Shown piece after piece: positions 9,685-19,701 of a stretch of DNA of 25,392 nt. Positions within the stretch are counted from its first letter, which is position 1. Every line of letters starts with the position of its first letter. The notes beneath the pieces were generated by a model. The model did no database searches. It saw nothing but the letters and a program-made list of their open reading frames with translations, and was not told the DNA's origin. This DNA comes from Thoreauomyces humboldtii (lineage: Eukaryota > Chytridiomycota > Chytridiomycetes > Spizellomycetales > Powellomycetaceae), in the NCBI GenBank assembly GCA_027596035.1, contig JADGJA010000294.1, positions 1 to 25,392 of the forward strand. Reading direction: 5' to 3'. The translations under genes and the position numbers were made by a program.

Positions 9685-10657
9685 TGTTTGAGCGAAGAAG
9701 CGAGATCGCGGGCAAGACTGCGGATCCCTGCACGAGTCTACTTTGAACGACGAAGCGTGCACCACGAAAACGTGTACGAAGCGATCCGCTGTTCGGGGAA
9801 ATGTGGGACTGCGCAGTTGTGGGGAGTTTGGAAAGGGCCAACTGTCACGACGTTGCGATGAGACCGCTGTGAGGGAAGCGCAACAAAAAAGTCGTTTTGG
9901 TTGTACCGCGTTCGAGTGTTGCGCGAAAAGAAAGACGGGTGTTGTGTGAGTGTGTGCGTGTGCAGTGTGCGTGTGTTCGTGTTGACCGAGAAGAAGGGAG
10001 GGAGAACCTTTGGTGGTGCTCTTGGGCGTGTCTTCTGCTTCGTGTCTCTGCGAGTCTTTGTAGGAAAACGGGAGGCAGCGGCATCCCACGGGTCTCCCCT
10101 CTCCGACGTGGCCCAGGGCGACGTGTGCGATGGTGATGACGTACAAGGAGGGTCATCAGTGCCTGATCCCGCGGACGGCGGCAGCCAAGCGAGCTGCAGC
10201 GACCCATGGAATCAGACTCGAATGAGCGTCTGGGCTTTCGATCACAAGTTACCAGGGTCGTCAACGGTTCTACCCCATGGTATCGGCTTCCATGCGATCG
10301 GTGAATGGTGGATCAGGCTCATAATGCCGCTCATCGGCGCTTCAAGGATGCCCATTTGCGTCGCCACAGGCACTTCAAAACCACCGACATGCATACTGTA
10401 CGTAGTCTATAACTGGTGGAATCAAGAACAGTTTTACAGAGGGGAGACATGGTAGGGTATACAGGGGATCTAACAGCACCAACGATACGTGTATCTGATA
10501 ATCTGATATCGCTATCATATGAGCTTGTGGTTTGACGCCGCCCTTCAGCATTGGGGTTCCCGCAAGATGTCTCGGAAAGTTACATGGACACACGCGCCGA
10601 AAACGGAGATGGAACGTTTCCTGTGCGTGCGAGTGAATGCATGCTCCATGCATGCGT
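9685..10657 (-). promoter_or_regulatory. Long upstream region of the C2H2 gene (also 3' flank of the RraA-like gene)
   Basis: About 970 bp without a supported gene. A GT/TG-rich tract (CA-rich on the sense strand of the C2H2 gene) occupies about 9938-9985. The minus strand has several short upstream open frames, one starting with an ATG at about 10207. A long leader with upstream ORFs is typical of fungal regulator genes, but transcription start and splicing cannot be seen. The stretch 10450-10657 is A/T-richer and is probably the 3' untranslated region of the RraA-like gene; it contains two GCATGC palindromes at about 10637-10656. Confidence 0.4.
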
Positions 10658-11362
10658 CTACTTCTTTTGACCCCTATGCTTTGCAAAAGTCTCTGCGATG
10701 GTTTTGCCGTTCGAAATATCTTCCATACAGCGCCTGTCGATCTCCACGGAAGCTTCCGCTTGCCTCGCAATCTCCGAAGCTCGCTCCCAAGGCACGCACA
10801 CTACGCCGTCGATATCTGCGCAGACCACGTCCCCGTTCCTGACGGTCACGGGGCTTCCCGACGCCTCGCCGAGCGTCACTGGCTCGCTGATGCTGGCAAG
10901 CCGAAGGAAAGGACCGGTGCCCAGGGTGGATTGGCCCACGCTCCAGACTTTGGCGCCGCAATCCCATAGCTCGCGAAGATCGCGGATCCTTCCCTCCACC
11001 ACGATCCCTGCGCATCCCACGCTCTGAGCGCGGGCCGCCATGAGTCCACCGAGAACGGCGTTGATCGCCGTGGCCGGGGCTTTGATGACCAGAACAGCGC
11101 CCTTGGGACACACATCGACATGATGTGGTAGCGGAGGAGCATCCCGAGGTAGTTTGGGCGCGTCACTTGATACGAACTCAACGGTATGGGCCGGCCCACA
11201 GACGCTCACGTCAGGGTCCGAGCGAGGCGACCGAGACTGCATGTTGGGAATGTGGACGCGTATGCCAAGCTTTGTTGCGGCGTCTGATATTTCGCATGAT
11301 GTGAAACATTTAAGGAGGACACTGGCACTGACTGGAGTGAGCTGCGGATCCTCGGAGCTCAT
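10658..11362 (-). CDS. RraA / 4-hydroxy-4-methyl-2-oxoglutarate aldolase family protein
   Basis: Intronless, 234 aa, close to the usual 200-240 aa of the family. Family features seen: an N-terminal SCEISDAATKLGI segment, CGPAHTVEFV, the turn NAVLGGLMAARAQSVGCAGI (about 101-120), VVEGRIRDLREL with the conserved Arg127-Asp128 pair that in HMG/CHA aldolases binds substrate and the divalent metal, STLGTGPFLR, and NGDVVCADIDGVVCVP. In bacteria the family includes both class II pyruvate aldolases and the RNase E inhibitor RraA; an RNase E role is not expected in a fungus, so an aldolase or oxaloacetate decarboxylase-like activity is the better guess. No targeting peptide is obvious. Start is the first in-frame ATG; the open frame upstream contains only non-ATG codons. 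It is divergent from the PSR1-like gene. Confidence 0.88.
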   Translation of the reverse strand: MSSEDPQLTPVSASVLLKCFTSCEISDAATKLGIRVHIPNMQSRSPRSDPDVSVCGPAHTVEFVSSDAPKLPRDAPPLPHHVDVCPKGAVLVIKAPATAINAVLGGLMAARAQSVGCAGIVVEGRIRDLRELWDCGAKVWSVGQSTLGTGPFLRLASISEPVTLGEASGSPVTVRNGDVVCADIDGVVCVPWERASEIARQAEASVEIDRRCMEDISNGKTIAETFAKHRGQKK

Positions 11363-11946
11363 CGTAGTATATACAGTAGTTGTGCAAGATTGGCGACTTG
11401 TGTGTGTGCTTTTGAGATGGCGACTGCAGAGCGAGGCAGGAATATAATCTTGTTGTGATGGTTTGTGGGTTTGTGTGTGTGTCACCCACCCTTCATGCCC
11501 TAGAAATCATTTCCGCTCGGTCTCTGCGCCAGCCAGCGCTTTTCCGACTCGTCTCGGTTCACACCCCTTTGCCATCCTGCGCTCTCTCGAGGGTGACCAT
11601 CCCATCTGTGCGCCTCCTTTTTTTTCTCAATTGGCTTTCCCCTCGGCCAACTAGTCTTCCCTAGCACTCTCATTCGATCGGGACGTTTCGCTGCAATCAC
11701 TCAGAGGGCATCGCTTTGCTTTTGGGTTACATCGGTCAAGGGCATCGACGGGACTTTTGGATACGTCTTTATTCTCCGGAAGCCCTGCGAGCTAGGTAGG
11801 CTCGATGTGCCTTCGACCAGAGCTAGCAAAGGAATGGTCTGTTTGCTTACCGACGTTCTCACTTTCTCGTGTGTCCACAGTCCCTAGGAGCTTCCTCCTT
11901 TTACTTTTTACTCTCACACACTTTTGGAAAACCATACAAACGAGAT
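11363..11946. promoter_or_regulatory. Divergent promoter between the RraA-like gene and the PSR1-like gene
   Basis: About 580 bp. The left part has GT-rich runs (about 11398-11412 and 11455-11482), the middle is pyrimidine-rich (about 11575-11660), a common mark of fungal transcription start regions. On the plus strand a probable 5'-leader intron runs from GTAGGC at 11796 to CCACAG at 11880; it would remove an upstream ATG at 11805. No coding sequence is supported. Confidence 0.45.
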
Positions 11947-13543
11947 ATGGCGCAACCAGCTCCCAGTGGTTCCACCACGGCACTCTCAGGTCCCGAAGGG
12001 CTCATTACACAGGTTCAGCAGCGACCTCGAAGCGCATCGGGCTCAAGTAAAGTCAGCCCAATCTTGGTATCCGAACTCCACGACCGAGCACGAGCGGCCA
12101 TATCTTCAAAAAACGAAGCGCCATTTGATTCGGAAGTCGAGCGTAGTGCTCCGTTGCAAACTGGTGAGTCGTAAATGGCGTCTCAAACTTCCAAGCTCTG
12201 CGACGTTTTGTGTCGGTTCTCACGTTCCTTCGCCTTTGTTTCTCCAGGTCACAATGGAACTCCGAACTACGGGGCGACCGCAACGAATGACGGCAAAGGC
12301 ACCCCCTCATCATCTGCATCGTCTTCGTCAGCAAGCGTCAGCGGCCCAGAAACTGAGCACCCCATCACATCGGCTCCCAATTCTACTCCCGGCATGTCCG
12401 CCCACACTTTGCCAGCGGCGCTCTCTGCTTATGCTCAAAAGAACTCGAACCGTCCAAAGTCTTGGATATCTCGTTTTCGATCTCTCTTTTCGTGCTGCTA
12501 TCCCAAAGCAACGCACTCTGAAATCGATCTGGAACAAGGCCAAACACACCGCCGAAATCGTCCCTTGATGAGCAAGGCGAAGAGAAAGAACAGTGGATCC
12601 AAACGCACCGACAACGCTCCGGTGGATGTCCCACGTGATACAAGAGAGCTCGGTAAACGCCTTTCGGCCTCATCTATCTTGACTATTCCAGTAAGTTGAC
12701 AGATCGCGCGTTCTTCCACTTTCATTGTCTTTAACAATTATTTCTCTTGCAGCCATCGCAGACGGCCCTTCTGCCCCCGATTCTACCAGAACACACTGGT
12801 CGGAAGTGTCTCGTCCTCGATTTAGATGAGACCCTGGTTCATAGCAGTTTTAAAGTAAGTAGTCTGTTCTGCTGTCGCTTGCTGTGCGATTTGTGTAGGC
12901 TTTCTTATCCTTTCTTCTAATCTACCAGTTGGAAACTGAAAAGGGAGTGCCTTCAGCAGACTACATCATTCCAGTGACGATCGAGAACGTGTGTCACCAA
13001 GTATACGTCCTGAAACGGCCCGGCGTTGATGCTTTTTTGGAAGCCATGGGTAAAATATTTGAAGTTGTCATATTTACCGCCAGTTTGAGCAAGGTAAGAT
13101 TTGTTACACTTTCGGAGTCACGTGGACGCATTCTCAATTCCCTGCTGCCGTATTCAGTACGCGGACCCGGTTCTCGACGAGCTCGACAAGACACGGGCGG
13201 TCAGCCACAGGCTCTTCCGCGAGCATTGCGTCCACATCAGAGGCAACTATGTCAAGGTACGTCCAGCCTTCTATCTTTGTCTGGAAGCTTCGTCGGGTTT
13301 CGTGGCCTGACTTCTTATGTTCTTTACTAGGATTTGAGCCTCCTCGGGCGGGACCTGAAGGATGTCCTGATCCTTGACAATTCACCGGCTTGCTATGTCC
13401 TCCAGCCGAGCAATGCAGTGCCGGTGTCGTCGTGGTTCAACGACCCGAACGACACGGAGCTGGCGGACCTGACGCCTTTCCTCGCCGACATGAAGGCCGT
13501 GGACGACGTGAGGATGGTCCTGGACGCCAACCACATCTCCTAG
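11947..13543 (+). CDS. PSR1: Psr1-like FCP1/NIF (CTD-phosphatase-like) plasma-membrane phosphatase
   Basis: Six exons (11947-12163, 12248-12690, 12753-12854, 12929-13093, 13158-13256, 13331-13543) give 412 aa. The first 220 residues are Ser/Thr-rich and disordered, with a basic patch and adjacent cysteines ([10 protein letters not shown]155-C156) that could be palmitoylated. The FCP1-homology domain follows: [16 protein letters not shown] with the DxDxT catalytic aspartates D243 and D245, then [68 protein letters not shown], and [15 protein letters not shown]. The order and spacing match the Psr1/Psr2/SCP group, which in yeast acts at the plasma membrane in the sodium stress and general stress response. 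Introns 2-5 fall cleanly between conserved blocks, and all carry GT donors and CAG or TAG acceptors. Nem1 is the main alternative, but no transmembrane segment is seen. Confidence 0.93.
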
Positions 13544-13855
13544 AGGCCCGTCCTCACGTCGCCCGGCATGGCAACCAGGGCCATTTTGTTTATCTTCCCA
13601 CCACCCACCTGTATATACCCTCCTTCCCACCACCCACCACCACAGGCGTTACGGACTCGCTTTTGGTTTTTTGTTTTCTTTTTGTTTGTTTGCGTAGCCG
13701 CGAAACAGGACTCTTTTTGTACCCATAGCGATCATGGACACAAGTCTTTGCGGGCAAGGCTGGGGTTTCATGCTCATGTATTGACAAAGTGCTGGTAACC
13801 GAAGCCCAAAAATCGAACCCAAAATTTGTGTAATATGCAAGGTGGTAAAGACATG
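13544..13855. other. Convergent 3' region between PSR1 and YTH1
   Basis: About 310 bp between two stop codons. It has pyrimidine-rich and T-rich runs on the plus strand (about 13600-13690), consistent with 3' untranslated sequence and polyadenylation signals for PSR1. Nothing coding is supported. Confidence 0.5.
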
Positions 13856-14812
13856 TCAAGAAACGGAGGGAATGGGCTGTCCGACGCTTGGCTCGTCTTG
13901 CGCAAACTTTCTTCGCTTCGTGCAGTGATTCGCGTAGTGCCCTTTCTCCGAACACTGCAAAAGAGATGTCATGTCAGCCTTTCATCCACATCGGATCTCC
14001 GTTTATGGAAATGGATATCTGAATCTCACCTTGAAGCAAGTGACCTGATCCAACGAGCGGAACGGTCGCCGCGATCCGTCCGAATTCGTGTTGTCGGATG
14101 TGGTCGCCGTTTGGTCGTTTCGCCCTCCGCCTGCACTGGCATCGTTGTACTTGGGCGGATCGAACTTTGGATGTCCGAAGGTGCAGTCTGGACCCTTTGG
14201 ACAGAATCCGGTCAGATAGTTCTGACATATGGGTTTTCGAGCGTGTTTTCCGCGGCACTCGAGCCCTACGTCGGGTGATGAAAAGATGGAATGTTAGTAA
14301 ATGGGTCATATATGCAGGAACGAATGCGGATGTGGTGGATCCTCACCGAGCTTGCAGAAACCCGTGAGATACCACGGACAGTCCTTGATCTTGCTTTCCG
14401 GATCCACGTGCATGTACATGCACTCCGGATTCGAGCATTCTCCGTACTTTGCATAGAACCAACACTCTGGCATCTTCTTCAGGTTGTACTCGTGAAGGAA
14501 CTCGCAGAGGTCCCCCTTCTTGCACAGTCCCCTGAGCCAATGCTTGCAGACGACGGTACGGTCGTTGCGAGCGTGACGCTGAGGACAGGCGGCGCCCTTG
14601 TGACAGTATCCTTTCAGGTAGAACTTGCAGACGTCCGAGCTCGAGGACGCGCGGTCCCGTGAGATGTCGAGCTTGAGATCGGATACGAGGAATGGTTCGA
14701 AGTCGAACGTGAGACCGGATGGGAGGGCGTGGAGTGCTAGCATGGCAAAGGGTTCCCGCTCCTTTCGTCGCGGCTGTGGGACCGGCGTTTCCCTTGGGCC
14801 TGTGGTCGTCAT
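13856..14812 (-). CDS. YTH1: Yth1/CPSF30, zinc-finger subunit of the mRNA 3'-end cleavage and polyadenylation factor
   Basis: Three exons (14812-14347, 14265-14030, 13954-13856) give 266 aa. Five CCCH fingers follow one another from residue 62: CKFYLKGYCHKGAACPQRH, CKHWLRGLCKKGDLCEFLH, CWFYAKYGECSNPECMYMH, CPWYLTGFCKLG...CRGKH (split by intron 1), and CQNYLTGFCPKGPDCTFGH. After a Gly/Asn/Thr linker comes a CCHC zinc knuckle with C232, C235, H240 and C245, split by intron 2. In the polyadenylation complex fingers 2-3 of this protein read the AAUAAA-type signal together with WDR33/Pfs2; that role is inferred from the full conservation. The knuckle makes this protein resemble animal CPSF4 more than budding-yeast Yth1, which ends without it. 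Intron 1 contains a perfect TACTAAC branch point. A TATATA-like element sits about 90 nt upstream of the ATG. Confidence 0.95.
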
Positions 14813-15223
14813 TGTGATGTCGTGCGAGCGCTTCGGTGCCGAAAGGTGAAAAGAAGGAAGAAGAGGTGGAAGTAGGTGCTGTAATCGGTGGACTGGGTAT
14901 ATACGTATGCACGGATCTATTGAGCGGCGCCGTGTATTACTAATATGCTTTTGGACTCGATGCAAGAGGTCGGACGCCGACTTGTCTTCTGAGAGTGGAT
15001 GAGCGTGGGAAAAGAAACTCTTGACCAGACGTTAGTCGAAGGGGGAAAACTGGAAGAAATCTCAGCCTAAGAGTCGTCGCGCCCTCTTTTTCCTTTCTGT
15101 TTTCGGACGTCTTCCTGTACGAAAAACTCCTTTTGGTTTCCCACCCTGCACCATTACAACGTAGAGAGGGACGTAGCAGCAGGGTCAACCTTCTGAACCA
15201 GCGCCAGGTGAAATCGCGCTACG
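14813..15223. promoter_or_regulatory. Divergent promoter shared by YTH1 and RRP6
   Basis: The two start codons are 411 bp apart and point away from each other. A TATATA-like stretch (about 14899) lies on the YTH1 side, and a pyrimidine-rich block (about 15080-15110) on the RRP6 side. No coding sequence is supported. Shared control of two RNA 3'-end genes is an inference. Confidence 0.45.
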
Positions 15224-18194
15224 ATGAGTGAACTCGAGGATAGCAGCAATAGAGTAGAAAACTGTGGAGTCATCACCCCCGGAAACTTCGAAAGTTACAG
15301 TGGAGATCTCTTCAAGGCCCTCGGCCAGGTCACTCTCGCTTCAAAGTTCCTCGTCCCCGGCGAACTCGGATACCTCAGGGCTTCCGCAGATGGATTCGAG
15401 GAGCGTCTCTCGGCTGCTAGCGACAACCTGCTCAGCTTGTGCAACAGGCTGCTTGTTCACGCCGCCCCAGGTTCGGCCACGCGCACAGACAATCGGTTCA
15501 GGGCCTTCCAGGATGCCGAAGACGTGACGAACGGCTTCTCGGCGGTGGTGGACACGGTGGACAACCTGCTCGAGAAAGCGGACGTCTGTCTGGACCAGGT
15601 CACGGGCCGAGGGAAGCGCACGGCTCCCAACGCGGCACCTCAGGGAGCCGCCGTGCTCGTGCAGGTGTCTACGAAAAGAACCGAGGGAAGGCGGGTTTTC
15701 ACTGCGACGAACATTGCTCGTCCGCAGCTGAGCTTTGAAGACAAGGTGGACAACTCGAACCAGCACTTTGTCAGCAAGCTCACCTACAAGCCGAACGCTC
15801 GGCAACCGCTCGATTATGGACTGCCCGGTTCCAAGGACATCTCCTCGGACATGGGTGCGCATCTGCGGACCCTTGGAATCACGGACGCGAACTCCTCACA
15901 ATACAGGTCAGTTCTTTGAATTGTGAACATCGCTGACGCAGCATTAACCTCGGTTACCTTTTACTAGCTTGCCACATCCATACGAATTTGAAATAAAAAA
16001 TATCGAATACCCGACCGAAATGTTCAAAGTTCGGCCTGAGCAATTATACAAGTCTTTCGACGAGACACCGTTCACATACATCGACACGGACGACCAACTT
16101 GAGAAACTGGCTGATTTATTGAATACAGTAGACGAGATCGCCATCGACCTGGAGGTGAGTCTGTCTGGCAAGACATGTGAAACCACGACGTTGAACTTAC
16201 TTCTGTTGGTTGACTCAAGGCGCATGACTACCGCTCGTATCAAGGCTTCGTTTGTTTAATGCAGATCTCGACCCGAAGCGAAGATTTCATCATTGACACG
16301 CTCGCTGTTCGAAGCAAGATGCATCTATTCAACACCAGCTTCACGGATCCTACTATTGTCAAGGTGTGCGACGGCTGATCGGAGGAAGAATCGGGCCGAC
16401 CATGTTTATCTAATCTTGCGCTCCTAGGTTTTGCACGGTGCCGAGTCAGACATTGTGTGGTTGCAGCGTGATTTCGGGGTGTACATAGTAAACATGTTCG
16501 ACACGTATCATGCGTCCCATCTTTTGGAGATGCCACATCACGGTCTGGCATATCTCCTGAAGCATTACTGTGACGTGGAAACCAATAAGGAATTCCAGCT
16601 AGCCGACTGGCGGATACGGTATTGCTTGGTTTGCTTCGAATTTCGGAGTATTTGCTCATGCTGACTCTTTGTGTTCAGACCTCTTCCCACAGAATTGATG
16701 AAGTACGCCCGCAGCGATACTCACTATCTTCTTTACATCTACGATCGGATGAGGAACGAGCTTCTGAATCTTTCTAACCCCGAGACTCACAATCTTCTTC
16801 GTGCAACGCTTGAGCGATCGGAAACGACATCTCTCAACAAGTACGAAAAGGAAATCTACAACGTGGAGACGGGCGAAGGCGCTCGAGGGTGGAGATATCC
16901 GCTACGCAAACACGGAGGCATCCTCCGGGCGGAGCAGTTTGCCGTATACCGAGCCCTTCACGCATGGCGGGATCATATCGCTCGCGAGGACGACGAATCG
17001 CTTCGTTATGTTCTCCCCACCCACATGCTCTTCAACATGGCGGACAGGTTGCCTACGAGCCAGCAAGGCATCCTTGGTTGCTGCAGCCCAATTCCACCAT
17101 TGGTGAGTATGTACGCTCTAGACTTGGTCGTCATCATCGAGAACGCTTTGGCGGAAGCAAAGCGCTCGAACCCGCAAAATGAGGCTCTTCTCAAGAAGAT
17201 CGCCGAGGATGAGAAGGAGTGGAAGGAACGCAAAGCGCGGGGACCGCAGCACAAACGCTTCGACGAGACGGAGCCGGATGCAATGGAAGTTGATTCGCCT
17301 GCACAAACGCCAAGAGCCCCTGCCGTCGAGGCGCTTTCGGCCTCACGCTTGTTTGGTGCCGCGTCCATGCCAGACGCAGCGGGACCGGCAGTCACCCGAG
17401 TTTCGACTACCTACCGCTCTATTTTTGGTCCCGGATCGGACGCAAGCGAAGACGAGGAGGACAAATCTGCGCGTCAAATGGCGGAGGAGATTCGCAAGAC
17501 GTTGTTCTTGGTGGCCCCGTCGAGCTCTGTCATGAAGAGGAAACGCACGGAAGTGGAAGATACCCCTGTGGTCCCCCCAAAACCTTCCCCCCCTGTTCCA
17601 TCGAAACCACTCCCGCCGACAGTCAGTCCGTCTGTCGAAGAGTCGGTGACGTCGGGCAGGGACACCATTACAATCGACGACGAGGACCTCGAGATTGCTG
17701 TGACTAAGCGTAACAAACAAAAGACAAAGCGTAAGTCGCCAAAGGGCAAGGGTGCAGCCGTCTCGTCGCCCACCACTCCGAATGTCCAACAACCCAAAAC
17801 GCCCACCGAACCTGAGTCGACGGCCGCAAAGGTCGCGTCGATCAAAGCAGCGCTAGCCAACTTCAAGCCGTTTGACTATGGCAGCGCAGCCAGCGTCTTG
17901 AATACGACAAAGCCAAAGGAGGCGGTCGAGAAGAACGCCGAGATCATTGTACTGGACAGCGACGACGAGACAACTCCCACAGCCAAAGCGAGTGCTTCTG
18001 CAACTCCCAAGCCTGTCATCTTTGATCCCTATGGGGCTGCCCCGGACTCGAAGCAGGTGAGTTTGGATTTCCGAATGTTGAACACCGTGTCCTCGTTCTG
18101 ATCGACCTCTTCCGGACGCTTGCAGAAAAAGGTGTCTTCCGGGAGGAGGAAGACGGCCGCAAGCAAGAGCGGGACCTTCAAGCGAGATGCTTAA
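15224..18194 (+). CDS. RRP6: Rrp6, 3'-5' exoribonuclease of the nuclear RNA exosome
   Basis: Six exons (15224-15906, 15968-16154, 16220-16363, 16428-16618, 16679-18056, 18126-18194) give 883 aa. The N-terminal 110 residues match the PMC2NT region that binds Rrp47. The DEDD-Y nuclease domain is intact: AIDLE (D288, E290) joined by intron 2 to [18 protein letters not shown], then [11 protein letters not shown] with D346, and [14 protein letters not shown] with Y411 and D415. An HRDC domain follows (about 485-560, [17 protein letters not shown]). The C-terminal 300 residues are Pro/Ser/Lys-rich and end in a basic tail ([15 protein letters not shown]), a likely exosome-binding and nuclear localisation region. 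Rrp6 trims rRNA and snoRNA precursors and degrades aberrant nuclear RNA. Intron 2 uses an AAG acceptor, fixed by the conserved DLEAHDY sequence. The stop is 127 bp from that of the convergent PQ-loop gene. Confidence 0.95.
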
Positions 18195-18321
18195 TTGCGC
18201 GTATTTGTGCCGGCTTATATTCGCGCGCAACCTTTCCTACAATATAGACGAGCTTCTCTTGTTTTGTGCTAGTACGGCCTGGACGACCTAGCGTACATCT
18301 GCAGTATCATACTGAAGGGAT

Positions 18322-19582
18322 CTATATGCTACCATACTGCTGGCCCACCGGCTCATCTTCGACAACGACGGGAGATTCTTGCGTAGAACCCAGCAACGGG
18401 TCGCTTGTCCCGCCTTCCTCGTCACTGCTGGGTTTCCGCAGTGTGAAGACGACGGACATTGTAAGCAAACATCCCTGCAAGAGGCCGCAGATGAGGTATG
18501 GCAGCCAGGAGGTCCAGTTGGCGCCCGGTTGAATGTACAGCGAATAGACGACGAGCAAGGATCCAGGGGTCTGCATCATCATCATGGGGATGCTGAGAGC
18601 TCCCACCGACTGCGAAACCCCAGGAGTTTCAGATTCAGCACCTCCACTGTGTTCTTTTGTGTGCGAGACTTTTTTTTCGCGCCCGTACCTTCTCACTCCA
18701 GGTATGCAGAATCTGGGGTAGGAACTGGAGGATGGAAGTGAAGGTCGCCAGCACGCCCAGTCCGCCTGCGAGGTACGTTCCCGGTCTCGAATATCCGTTC
18801 GAGTCGGTCGTGAACGCCAGCATGACGAGCGTGACGATCGCCAACAGACTGGTGTAAGCGACGATGAAAGCTGCGATCCGCCTCGCCCGGGTCCACGCCA
18901 CAGTTGACTCGTCTGGTTTGGTCACGTCGCGTTTGAAACTGACCGGGTAGTAGACGTAGAAGAGGACCACGCTGCGAAACATCGAGTGGGAATCGGTGAG
19001 ATCAGGATTGGGAAGACCTCGTATCTGGACAGCTGTGCTACTCACCAGGTCATGAAGCAGAAGGTCTGGACCGAGACTTGTATGAGGCCGAACGTGTTTT
19101 CGAGACAAAGACGGGGACCCCACTGATGGACCCCAGGCGTCAGTTCCCTTGCACTTCCCTTCCGCAAACGAAACGTTAGGAAACCTGGTTGTTTTTCGCG
19201 CAGCAGACGATGGACGGGAATTGCAAGAGAGTCATGTTGGCCACTGTCGAAGTCATCCCAATGGAACCCTGCGTTTGAACGTGGAACAGTGAGCGGTTCT
19301 CGCCTGGGATCACCGTGCAAGCGTTTCCTCGAACTCACCAGGAAGAAGAAGTATAGCGAAAGTCCCTCGCTAGTCTTCTTTTGTATGAATTTGATGATCT
19401 TTGTTTTTGCCGAAACTCAGGAGTCAGTGTGAAGGGTGAAGTAAACCCATAGAGGAAACCTATACCTGTGGAAGATAGGAAACTAGCATCCCCAGAGTTA
19501 TGAAGGCACCCAAAGCCAGCTTTGAAGCATCGTGCCCGCTGGGACATGATACATGTATGACTTGAGACGGGATGAGGTACAT
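18322..19582 (-). CDS. PQ-loop repeat seven-helix membrane protein
   Basis: Six exons (19582-19466, 19398-19339, 19268-19185, 19122-19046, 18971-18689, 18609-18322) give 302 aa. Two PQ-loop motifs are seen: GMLVSYLPQ joined by intron 1 to IIKFIQKKTSEGLSL, and SILQFLPQILHTWSEK joined by intron 5 to SVGALSIPMMMMQTPG. Around them lie about seven hydrophobic segments (for example LALGAFITLGML, IAAFIVAYTSLLAIVTLVML, YLAGGLGVLATF and LLQGCLLTMSVVF). The C-terminal tail is acidic and cytosolic-looking (PSSDEEGGTSDPLLGS). The family (cystinosin/SWEET/MPDU1-like fold) includes vacuolar amino-acid transporters and trafficking factors; the substrate here is unknown. The start at 19582 is preferred; an in-frame ATG at 19669 would add 29 residues but leave only 32 bp to the start of the divergent Rieske gene. 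Intron 1 has an AAG acceptor and intron 3 (19123-19184) an off-consensus GTTTCC donor. Confidence 0.85.
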
Positions 19583-19701
19583 TGCTACAGAAAAATATGG
19601 AGATGGATGGAGAAACGTCCACTGAGGGGCAGGAAATCGTGTGAGGTCATGAGCGTGAGGACAGGACATCTTGCACAAAGTTCCTCCAATCGTCGCTCAA
19701 C
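19583..19701. promoter_or_regulatory. Very short divergent promoter between the PQ-loop and Rieske genes
   Basis: At most 119 bp, and possibly only 32 bp, separate the two start codons. Both transcripts must start within this stretch or inside the neighbouring coding region. No motif is recognised with confidence. An in-frame ATG at 19771 in the Rieske gene would widen the gap. Confidence 0.5.

Noticed and set aside
9901..10455. 184-codon open frame on the plus strand upstream of the C2H2 gene
   Set aside because: It begins at a non-ATG codon, runs through the GT-rich tract (VCVCSVRVFV) and has no recognisable domain; most likely chance.
10637..10656. Two GCATGC palindromes next to the RraA-like stop codon
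   Set aside because: Short 6-bp palindromes in a 3' flank; not enough to support a site or a mobile-element end.
14098..14662. Plus-strand open frames across the YTH1 locus
   Set aside because: They lie opposite conserved CCCH-finger exons on the minus strand and show no domain of their own.
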